Made by a program: the position numbers and the translations under genes. Shown here one piece after another: positions 1 to 5,855 of a DNA stretch of 9,993 bases. Under the pieces are notes generated by a model. That model was not told where the DNA came from. It made no database searches and was given only the letters and a program-made list of their open reading frames with translations. Position 1 is the stretch's first letter; each line of letters starts with the position of its first letter. This DNA is from Acidobacteriota bacterium (GTDB taxonomy: Bacteria; Acidobacteriota; Terriglobia; Terriglobales; Acidobacteriaceae), in NCBI GenBank assembly GCA_021781255.1, contig JAJXXG010001168.1:1-9993 (forward strand), read 5' to 3'.

Positions 1-267
1 GTCAGATTGATCAACATCGAGGCCCTCGATCTCAACAATTTTTGTGTCCGAACTTGGTGCGATATTTAAAGCTTCAGATTCCGAAGGACTCTCCATCCCA
101 AGAATCGTCACTAGCGCATTTGTAGCTGCGAGATCTGGGGAGCTCTGACCGTTCTCCCAATTCGAAACGGCTGCTTGGGAGACGCCCAGTTGCGAAGCTA
201 TCTGCGCCTGTGTCAATCCAAGCGCCACTCGCCGCTCCCGAATCCATTGGGCATCTGTCGGTTGCAT
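1..267 (-). CDS. XRE-family helix-turn-helix regulator, N-terminal part (cut by left edge)
   Basis: Reading the minus strand from an ATG at 267 gives 89 open codons to the window edge. Residues 8-45 form a classic Cro/C1-type helix-turn-helix: WIRERRVALGLTQAQIASQL, then GVSQAAVSNWENGQSSPDL. The LTQAQIA helix, the VSQAAVSNWE recognition helix and the ENG turn are all diagnostic of XRE proteins. After residue 60 the sequence becomes acidic and Ser-rich, looking like a linker to a domain beyond the window. An in-frame TAA lies just two codons upstream (271-273), so ATG 267 is the first possible ATG start; a GGGGT at 273-277 is a weak ribosome site. The family binds operator DNA, often in phage, plasmid or island control and in toxin-antitoxin loci; which applies here cannot be told. 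The DNA is less GC-rich than the genes to the right and lies on the 3' side of a tRNA gene, which fits acquired DNA but does not prove it. Confidence 0.85.
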   Translation of the reverse strand, partial: MQPTDAQWIRERRVALGLTQAQIASQLGVSQAAVSNWENGQSSPDLAATNALVTILGMESPSESEALNIAPSSDTKIVEIEGLDVDQSD

Positions 268-519
268 TCTTTACCCCGACTCGCTTCCGCACTCGATCTT
301 GTGTGCGCCTCGAAGCATAAGTCAAATAAGATCAACTGTGCTCTGACGGCAAGCGTAATCGAATAAGGCACTGCTCGACAAACTGTGGGGCGATCACACC
401 CACGACTCCTAACACGTTGCAGATACGTCTGTGATAGTTGGAGGGATGCAGATACGTTACCGAGACGTTACCATAATCTGGGTCACCTCAGAGGTCGTCT
501 CGTAACGTATTGATTTGAT
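268..519. other. Non-coding stretch between the XRE gene and tRNA-Glu
   Basis: No convincing gene is present. The stretch is AT-richer than the rest of the window. It holds the upstream region of the XRE gene (no clear -35/-10 pair found) and, at 418-510, a cluster of direct and inverted repeats described separately. Confidence 0.6.
418..510. repeat. Cluster of direct repeats and a 15-bp inverted repeat downstream of tRNA-Glu
   Basis: TGCAGATACGT occurs at 418-428 and again at 447-457. ACGTTACC occurs at 454-461 and 465-472, eleven bases apart. The arm 452-467 (ATACGTTACCGAGACG) is complementary to 496-510 (CGTCTCGTAACGTAT) over 15 pairs with a single extra C at 461, around a 28-base loop. 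Inside the loop, ACCTC at 485-489 and GAGGT at 491-495 form a second perfect dyad. Transcribed from the tRNA promoter on the minus strand, the arms would make a hairpin starting about nine bases after the tRNA CCA. No U-tract follows, so it is not a standard intrinsic terminator. It could be a 3'-trailer structure, a protein-binding site for the neighbouring regulator, or recombinase sites next to a tRNA. The repeats are seen directly; the role is unknown. Confidence 0.6.
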
Positions 520-597
520 TGGCGTCCCCGACGGGATTTGAACCCGTGTTATCGCCGTGAAAGGGCGGTGTCCTAGGCCGGGCTAGACGACGGGGAC
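520..597 (-). tRNA. tRNA-Glu (anticodon UUC)
   Basis: The minus strand folds as a complete tRNA. The acceptor stem is GTCCCCG (597-591) with CGGGGAC (530-524), followed by discriminator G and an encoded CCA (522-520). The anticodon loop reads CTTTCAC, giving anticodon TTC. The T arm is ACGGG / TTCAAAT / CCCGT. The sequence closely follows bacterial tRNA-Glu, including the GGACACCGCC run leading into the anticodon loop. The D loop is two bases longer than in the E. coli tRNA. The outermost pair of the anticodon stem (27-43) is C-A instead of C-G, so that stem has four Watson-Crick pairs; this is usually tolerated. The gene delivers glutamate for GAA/GAG codons, and its product also feeds tetrapyrrole synthesis in organisms using the C5 pathway. 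Confidence 0.96.
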
Positions 598-644
598 GCA
601 AGGGTGAGTGGAAACCTGAGGTTAGCCGGACACGCCCATCTACG

Positions 645-673
645 AGGCTATCAACTCAACGGAGTAGTGTCAA
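645..673 (-). promoter_or_regulatory. Predicted sigma-70 promoter for tRNA-Glu
   Basis: On the minus strand a perfect -35 box TTGACA (673-668) is followed after 17 bases by TAGCCT (650-645), which keeps the three most conserved -10 bases (T1, A2, T6). Transcription would start near 638, leaving about a 40-base 5' leader before the tRNA at 597. The position and perfect spacing make this the likely tRNA promoter; no experiment supports it here. Confidence 0.55.
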
Positions 674-891
674 AGTTCCGTCCTTGTCGCCGGCCCCCTT
701 TTGCTGTGCTTTTCTAACCCATTCCTGCCCTGCGGTGAGCTGGCTGAAGAAGACTGAATCGGTGGATGCCTTCGACGCGAGGAAGACCTTTAACCTAATT
801 GCCTTCCGCGGTGAACAGGCATGATGCTGGCTTTTCCCCGGCAACCGCACCTCCGCTAAGTTTTTTGCGACATTCGGGCTGAACCGGGCGT

Positions 892-909
892 CAGATAAGA
901 GCGTATCTG
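892..909. promoter_or_regulatory. Operator-like perfect dyad upstream of the efflux operon
   Basis: CAGATA (892-897) and TATCTG (904-909) are perfect inverted repeats separated by six bases, about 125 bases before the adaptor start. Symmetric sites of this size suit a dimeric repressor such as the TetR or MarR types that commonly control RND pumps. No regulator gene lies beside the operon in this window, so the link is inference. Confidence 0.3.
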
Positions 910-961
910 TTTCTGAAAATCGAATTGCCGGAAGCCGCCGCGGGATCGTAACCGGCCAGGC

Positions 962-976
962 TTGCAATTTCTGCAA
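962..976. promoter_or_regulatory. Second dyad close to the adaptor start
   Basis: TTGCA (962-966) and TGCAA (972-976) form a perfect 5-bp inverted repeat around ATTTC. Two further outer pairs (959/979 and 960/978) are possible across one mismatch. It lies about 56 bases before the TTG start, where a repressor site or 5'-UTR hairpin would be expected. Short dyads also arise by chance. Confidence 0.2.
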
Positions 977-1032
977 CCCAGTCCTGCAGGTGATCCAGAA
1001 CACCATGAAAGCAGCAAGCGAGGGATATTGCG

Positions 1033-2118
1033 TTGAAACGCATTTTTAGTATCTATTGTGCAGGTATTTTGACGTTGGCGAGTGGCTGCCAGCAAAAGCA
1101 GGCTGATCCGGCGGCAGGCGCTCGCATGCAAGCCATGCCGGTGAAGACTTTCGCTGTGGTCCTTGCGCCGGTCGCGCAAAGCAGCCAGTACGTGGCCACC
1201 ATCAAGTCGCGCCGCTCGGCTACCCTGCAGCCGCAGGTGAGCGGCCGGCTCACGCAGATTCTGGTTCGCTCAGGGGAGCGCGTCCGGTCCGGCCAGCCGA
1301 TGATGTCGATTGACGCGCAGCCGCAACTGGCTACCGTGCAGGCCCAGCGCGCCACTGAGCAGCAGAAGAAAGCTCTGTTTGACTACAACGCCATTGAACT
1401 CGAGCGGCAGCACAAACTTTTCGACGCAGGGGTCACCAGCCGCGACGCCTACGACCAGGAGCAGCAGGCCTACAACAACTCGAAGGCGGACTACGAGGCG
1501 GCGGTCGCACTGCGCAAAACCCAGGAAGAGCAGTTGGCCTACTACACCATCCGCGCGCCGTTCGACGGCATCGTGGGCGACATCCCGGTCCACGTGGGCG
1601 ACTACGTCTCATCGAGCACCATGCTCACCACCGTGGACGAAGTGGGCGATCTGGAAGCCTATATTTATGTGCCCACCGACCGCGCCAGTCAGGTGCGCCT
1701 GGGGCTGAATGTTGAGATCTCAGACACCAACGGCAAGCTGCTGGACAAGACGCGCGTCGACTTTCTCTCACCCCAGGTAGACCCGACCCTGCAGGGAATC
1801 CTGGTCAAGGCGCCCGTGCACTCCTCTGAGGAAATCATGCGCAATGCGCAAATGGTCAAGGCCCGCGTCATCTGGAGCAGCGCGCCCATGGCTGTCATTC
1901 CGGTGCTGGCAGTTACCCGCCAGGGCGGCCAGAGCTTCGTCTTTGTCGCGCGCCAGGTGAACGGACACATGGTCGCGGCGGAAACGCCGGTCACGCTCGG
2001 GGAGACGGTAGGGAACTCCTACTCGGTGCTCTCAGGGCTAAGCCCAGGCGACAACGTGATTGTGTCCAGCACGCAGTTTCTCGTCAATGGAATGCCGGTT
2101 CTTCTCCTGGGCGCCTGA
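1033..2118 (+). CDS. RND efflux periplasmic adaptor (membrane fusion protein), lipoprotein
   Basis: This 361-residue protein is an AcrA/MexA-type adaptor that would link the inner-membrane pump encoded next to an outer-membrane channel. Residues 1-19 are a lipoprotein signal: Lys-Arg, a hydrophobic stretch, then LASGC with the acylated Cys at 19. A barrel-sandwich (lipoyl-like) half follows around residues 55-95 (QVSGRLTQILVRSGERVRSG). Residues about 96-172 are a charged, Gln-rich helical hairpin. The second lipoyl half is near 173-200 (IRAPFDGIVGDIPVHVGDYV), then beta-barrel and membrane-proximal domains (VIPVLAVTRQGGQSFVFVA near 288). The length is close to the usual 370-400 residues. The start is a TTG; AGGGA at 1021-1025 lies seven bases upstream, and the signal peptide begins exactly there. 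The ATG at 1005 is in another frame and stops quickly. The pump gene follows after 95 bases. The substrate cannot be deduced. Confidence 0.93.
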   Translation: MKRIFSIYCAGILTLASGCQQKQADPAAGARMQAMPVKTFAVVLAPVAQSSQYVATIKSRRSATLQPQVSGRLTQILVRSGERVRSGQPMMSIDAQPQLATVQAQRATEQQKKALFDYNAIELERQHKLFDAGVTSRDAYDQEQQAYNNSKADYEAAVALRKTQEEQLAYYTIRAPFDGIVGDIPVHVGDYVSSSTMLTTVDEVGDLEAYIYVPTDRASQVRLGLNVEISDTNGKLLDKTRVDFLSPQVDPTLQGILVKAPVHSSEEIMRNAQMVKARVIWSSAPMAVIPVLAVTRQGGQSFVFVARQVNGHMVAAETPVTLGETVGNSYSVLSGLSPGDNVIVSSTQFLVNGMPVLLLGA

Positions 2119-2213
2119 GCGCGCGCGGCATCCGGTAGAACCACTTCGAAAGTGCATGAAGCAGAGCCGAGAAAGCCGCGCCTGCTTACAGCACACAGGA
2201 AAGAAGGCTTCAA
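2119..2213 (+). other. Spacer between adaptor and pump genes with small hairpin and RBS
   Basis: The 95-base spacer contains CACTT-CGA-AAGTG (2142-2154), a perfect 5-bp hairpin with no U-tract, so it is unlikely to stop transcription. AGGAAAGAAGG at 2197-2207 ends six bases before the TTG at 2214 and is a strong ribosome site that fixes the pump start. No promoter is evident, so the two genes are probably co-transcribed. Confidence 0.5.
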
Positions 2214-5200
2214 TTGTTTGTTGATTTCTTCATTCGTCGGCCAGTCTTCGCCACGGTTTGCGCGCTTATGATCATCCTGGCTGGCGCCATCTCCATTCCA
2301 TCTCTGCCCATTTCCATGTACCCCAACCTGGCTCCGCCGATGGTCGGCGTCACCACCAATTACGTGGGCGCCAATGCAGACACCGTGGAAAAGGCCGTTA
2401 CCATTCCCCTCGAGGAGTCCATCAACGGCGTCGAGGGCATGCGGTACATCAGCTCTTCCAGCACCAACAACGGAACGAGCCAGATTTCAGTCACCTTCCA
2501 GACCGGCTACGACCTCAATATCGCAGCGGTGGACGTGCAGAACCGCGTGGCCAGCGTGACCGGGCGCCTGCCCGCAGCGGTCAATGCAACCGGCATCAGC
2601 ATCAGCAAGGCCAACAGCAACTTCGTCTTCGGCGCCGGCTTCTTCACCCGCGACGGACGCTACTCAAACGAGTTCATCTCCAACTATCTCGACGTCTACG
2701 TCAAAGACGCCATCAAGCGCGTGCCCGGCGTAGGCGATGTGGAGATCTTCGGCGAGCGCAAATATGCCATGCGTGTCTGGCTCGACCCGGTCAAACTCGC
2801 CGCGCAGGGTCTCACGGCGCTCGATGTGGTCAACGCGCTGGCCGAGCAGAACATCGAGATTCCCGCAGGCCAGCTGGGCCAGCCGCCCTCAGACTCCCGA
2901 CAGGCTTATCAGATCCCGGTCCGGGTCGTGGGCCGCCTTACAAGCCCGGTTGAGTTTGAGAAAATTATCGTCAAAAACAATGCCAACGGCGTCATTCTGC
3001 TCAAGGATATTGGGCACGCCGAGGTGGGCGCGGAGGACTACAGTTCGAGCCTCAAGTACAACGGGCACGCCGCGCAGGGCATCGGCGTGCAGCAGCTCTC
3101 CAACGCCAACGCGCTGGACGTGGATGCAAAGGCCAAGGCAGTCTTGAAGGATCTCTCCAAGAGCTTTCCTCCCGGCCTCGAATACGCTGTGGCCTTTGAC
3201 TCCACCACCGTCGTGGGCGATTCCATTCGCGAGGTGATGGTCACCCTGGGCGAAGCGATCGCAATTGTCATCCTCGTCATCTTCCTCTTCCTGCTGGACT
3301 GGCGCGCGACCATCATTCCGGCAGTCACCATTCCGGTTTCGCTCATCGGTACCTTCGCGTTCATCAAGCTCTTCGGCTTCTCCATCAACTCGCTCACGCT
3401 CTTCGGTATCACGCTGGCCACGGGGCTCGTCGTCGATGACGCCATCGTGGTCATCGAGAATGTGCAGCGCCACATAGCCATGGAGCACTCTGATCCGCAC
3501 GAAGCAACCTCCCGCGCAATGGGAGAGGTCACCAGCGCCGTCATCGCCACATCGCTGGTGCTGATCGCCGTCTTCGTGCCGGTCTCGTTCTTCCCCGGCA
3601 CCACGGGCATTCTTTACCGGCAGTTCTCGCTCACCATCGCTTTCTCCATCGCGATTTCAGCCTTCAACGCGCTCACGCTCTCTCCCGCTCTCTCGGCCCT
3701 TTTCCTGCGCGGTGAAGAGGCGCGTCCGCACCAGTTGGACTTTTTGCATATTCGCCCCATCTCGCGCGCCTTTGCTGCCTTCATTCACGGAGCCGACAAG
3801 TTCATCGATTGGCTGGCCAAGAGCTATGCCAAGGCTATTCACGTCGCCTTGCAACTGCGCTATCTTCTCCTGCTGGTCTTCGTCGGCGGCCTCGGCGCAA
3901 CGGTGTGGACGTATCAGCACGTTCCCACCGGCTTCATTCCCCAGGAAGATCAGGGCTTCCTGATGTGCATCGTGCAGGCGCCGCCCGGTTCATCCCTCGC
4001 TTACACCTCGGCCCTGGCCGACCGCGCGCAGGCCATCCTTTACAGCAATCACGACATCGCTGGCGCCTTCTCCGTGGTGGGCTTCAGCTTCTCAGGCGGC
4101 GCGTCCAACCAGGGCATGATGTTCCTCAGCACAACGCCAGCTGACCAGCGGCGCGGGAAGGGTCACTCCGCGGCTGACATTGTGGCCGATCTTGCGCCCA
4201 AGCTGCAGAGCCTGATGTTTGCTCCCGATGGAGGCCTCGTTGCCATCATTCAGCCCCCCGCAGTCAACGGCGTGGGCAGCTTTGGCGGCTTTCAGTTCAT
4301 GCTCCAGGACACCGGCGTCAATACACTCTCTGACCTGGACCGCGTGGCCCACCAGATTGTGAATGGCGCCCGCGCACGCAAAGACATCACGGGAATGCTC
4401 ACCACCTTCTCCGCAAACGACCCGCAGGTGCTGGTTACCATCGACCGCGAGAAGGCGAAGGCCATGAACATTCCGCTTTCGCAGATCACCACGACGCTGG
4501 GCGTCTTCATGGGCTCGCAGTACGTAAACGACTTCGACTTCAACAACCGCACCTATCGCGTTTATGTGCAGGCCGATCAGCAATTCCGCAGGACCGCCAA
4601 CGATCTGCACAGCTACTATGTGCGCTCTGACAGCGGCCAGATGGTGACGCTTGACAACCTGGTCACCGTCACTGAGAGTTCCGGCCCGCCCGTTATTTCG
4701 CACTACAACCTCTTCCGCTCCGTGGAGATCGACGGCTCACCCGCGCCCGGCTACAGCTCCGGCCAGGGCATCCAGGGCATGGAGGACCTGGCGAAGAAGG
4801 TCATGTTGCCCGGCATGAGATACGAGTGGACCGGGCTCACACTCGATGAAATCGAATCCGGCGGCAAGGCCATGCTGATCTTCGGCCTCGGTATCCTGGT
4901 CGTCTACCTCACGCTCTCGGCACAATACGAGAGCTTCGCGCTGCCCTTCATTATCCTGCTCGCCGTACCCATGGCTGTGCTGGGCGCACTCGGCCTGGTT
5001 TCGCTGCGCGGACTGTCCAACGACGTCTACTGCCAGATAGGCCTCGTCATGCTGATCGGCCTTTCCGCAAAGAACTCGATCCTCATCGTGGAGTTCGCCG
5101 AGCAAATGCGACGCAAGGGCCGCTCCATTGCCGAAGCCGCTATCGAGGCCGCCGAATTGCGCCTGCGCCCCATTCTCATGACCTCCTTCGCCTTTATCCT

Positions 5201-5390
5201 CGGCGTGCTGCCGCTGGTCTTCGCCACCGGCGCGGGCGCGCTCGGACGCCGCTCTGTGGGAACCACCATCGTGGGCGGCATGTTGCTGTCCACCGTCCTC
5301 AACCTGTTCTTCATCCCCGTGCTTTACGTAATTCTCAGCAGGCTGCTAAGGCGCGGAGCAACGGCAGATACGCAATCCAGCGCTGCTTAG
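2214..5390 (+). CDS. RND multidrug efflux pump, HAE-1 (AcrB/MexB) family, inner-membrane subunit
   Basis: The 1058-residue product has full AcrB-like length and layout. It opens with MFVDFFIRRPVFATV, the typical N-terminus, running into TM1 (about 10-28). Porter-domain sequence follows (PLEESINGVEGM, VDVQNRVA, YVKDAIKRVPGVGDVEIFG). Transmembrane helix 4 carries GLVVDDAIVVIENVQR with the proton-relay pair Asp408-Asp409. TM7 lies near 548-566, followed by PTGFIPQEDQGF. TM10 has GLSAKNSILIVEFAEQ with Lys953. These match the Asp-Asp/Lys relay of AcrB, so the pump should be a proton-driven trimer exporting drugs, dyes, detergents or similar compounds. The start is TTG, set by the family N-terminus and by AGGAAAGAAGG six bases before it. 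It is the second gene of an operon with the adaptor. No TolC/OprM-type gene follows, so the outer-membrane channel must come from elsewhere. The stop lies only four bases from the end of a convergent gene. Confidence 0.96.
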   Translation: MFVDFFIRRPVFATVCALMIILAGAISIPSLPISMYPNLAPPMVGVTTNYVGANADTVEKAVTIPLEESINGVEGMRYISSSSTNNGTSQISVTFQTGYDLNIAAVDVQNRVASVTGRLPAAVNATGISISKANSNFVFGAGFFTRDGRYSNEFISNYLDVYVKDAIKRVPGVGDVEIFGERKYAMRVWLDPVKLAAQGLTALDVVNALAEQNIEIPAGQLGQPPSDSRQAYQIPVRVVGRLTSPVEFEKIIVKNNANGVILLKDIGHAEVGAEDYSSSLKYNGHAAQGIGVQQLSNANALDVDAKAKAVLKDLSKSFPPGLEYAVAFDSTTVVGDSIREVMVTLGEAIAIVILVIFLFLLDWRATIIPAVTIPVSLIGTFAFIKLFGFSINSLTLFGITLATGLVVDDAIVVIENVQRHIAMEHSDPHEATSRAMGEVTSAVIATSLVLIAVFVPVSFFPGTTGILYRQFSLTIAFSIAISAFNALTLSPALSALFLRGEEARPHQLDFLHIRPISRAFAAFIHGADKFIDWLAKSYAKAIHVALQLRYLLLLVFVGGLGATVWTYQHVPTGFIPQEDQGFLMCIVQAPPGSSLAYTSALADRAQAILYSNHDIAGAFSVVGFSFSGGASNQGMMFLSTTPADQRRGKGHSAADIVADLAPKLQSLMFAPDGGLVAIIQPPAVNGVGSFGGFQFMLQDTGVNTLSDLDRVAHQIVNGARARKDITGMLTTFSANDPQVLVTIDREKAKAMNIPLSQITTTLGVFMGSQYVNDFDFNNRTYRVYVQADQQFRRTANDLHSYYVRSDSGQMVTLDNLVTVTESSGPPVISHYNLFRSVEIDGSPAPGYSSGQGIQGMEDLAKKVMLPGMRYEWTGLTLDEIESGGKAMLIFGLGILVVYLTLSAQYESFALPFIILLAVPMAVLGALGLVSLRGLSNDVYCQIGLVMLIGLSAKNSILIVEFAEQMRRKGRSIAEAAIEAAELRLRPILMTSFAFILGVLPLVFATGAGALGRRSVGTTIVGGMLLSTVLNLFFIPVLYVILSRLLRRGATADTQSSAA

Positions 5391-5394
5391 CCGT

Positions 5395-5727
5395 CTATGG
5401 CTTGTCGCGATGCGCAACAATGGAATCCTTGATGCGCGCATACACTTCGCTGGGAAGCACGCCGCGATCCAGCAATTCATTCTTCGCACGGTAGGGCCGG
5501 AAGCGCACGATCCGGCCGGCCCACGTGCGCGTCATCCCCGGAAGCTTTAGTAGATCGTCGACGCTCGCGCGGTTCAGATCAACGCGCACCTGCTGCGCCA
5601 CAGCCGGCCTTGCTCCTGCATGGTCTTGAGCTTGAGCCTGCATTTGAGCAGATGCCTGCAACAGGGCTGCCACGCAGGCGCAAGACACTACCATCCTCGA
5701 CACCGCAACTTGCAGCCGCGCGCGCAT
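5395..5727 (-). CDS. Small secreted helix-hairpin-helix protein, ComEA-like
   Basis: The 110-residue product begins with an apparent signal peptide (Arg-rich start, then VVSCACVAALLQASA, cleavage likely near residue 27), followed by an Ala/Gln-rich linker. Residues 49-78 are a helix-hairpin-helix: VDLNRASVDDLLKLPGM, then TWAGRIVRFRPY; LNRAS...LLKLPGM is the hallmark of the ComEA/HHH_3 group. A second partial helical hairpin follows (KNELLDRGVLPSEVYARIKD). ComEA proteins bind double-stranded DNA in the periplasm during uptake, but many stand-alone HhH proteins of this size have no proven role. The ATG at 5727 is chosen because GGAG lies nine bases upstream and the signal peptide begins there; a longer frame from 5826 has no supporting ribosome site and reads into the divergent upstream region. 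No competence genes are adjacent. The tail is convergent with the RND pump, four bases apart, with no visible terminator between them. Confidence 0.82.
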   Translation of the reverse strand: MRARLQVAVSRMVVSCACVAALLQASAQMQAQAQDHAGARPAVAQQVRVDLNRASVDDLLKLPGMTRTWAGRIVRFRPYRAKNELLDRGVLPSEVYARIKDSIVAHRDKP

Positions 5728-5855
5728 AGTTGCATTCTCCAATGCTCCGCGACGAATCGCAACCCGCGCCGCAAAGCAATCCGGCGCAAAGGCCGACAGT
5801 CGCGAATTTTTACACATTTCAAGCACAAGTTTCCTGTAACAATGGAGTCATGGCA
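5728..5855. other. Divergent spacer between the HhH gene and the mscS-type gene
   Basis: This 128-base spacer must hold promoters for both divergent genes. An AT-rich patch (5807-5840) is the most likely place, but no hexamer pair with good spacing was found on either strand. GGAG at 5844-5847 is the ribosome site for the plus-strand gene. Confidence 0.4.

Larger units (their letters stand above)
674..1032. other. Intergenic region upstream of the efflux operon, no confident gene
   Basis: No recognisable protein is encoded on either strand. A minus-strand open frame ends at 656; its last 62 codons, from a TTG at 844, follow a GGAGGT, but the peptide is unfamiliar and the frame runs into the tRNA promoter. 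The stretch should carry the promoter of the efflux operon, yet no good -35/-10 pair was found. It contains two dyads that could be operators (892-909 and 962-976) and the 8-bp palindrome CCTGCAGG at 983-990. Confidence 0.5.

Noticed and set aside
16..30. Perfect dyad ATCGAGG-C-CCTCGAT
   Set aside because: It lies within the XRE coding sequence and can be explained by codon content; nothing links it to regulation.
74..325. Minus-strand 83-codon frame overlapping the XRE gene
   Set aside because: It is a different frame from the helix-turn-helix reading, which starts at 267 and shows clear family motifs; this one shows none.
983..990. 8-bp palindrome CCTGCAGG before the efflux operon
   Set aside because: Too short to tell from chance in GC-rich DNA, with no second copy nearby.
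2889..3610. Overlapping minus-strand open frames within the RND pump gene
   Set aside because: Antisense shadows of a strongly coding GC-rich gene, with no domain features.
5728..5826. Longer N-terminus for the HhH protein from 5826
   Set aside because: The extension would precede the signal peptide and lacks a ribosome site; ATG 5727 has GGAG and begins the signal peptide.
5730..5855. Longer N-terminus for the mscS-type protein from ATG 5730
   Set aside because: No ribosome site there, the extra residues are polar and unlike a channel N-terminus, and the region is the divergent spacer; GGAG supports 5856 (or 5850).
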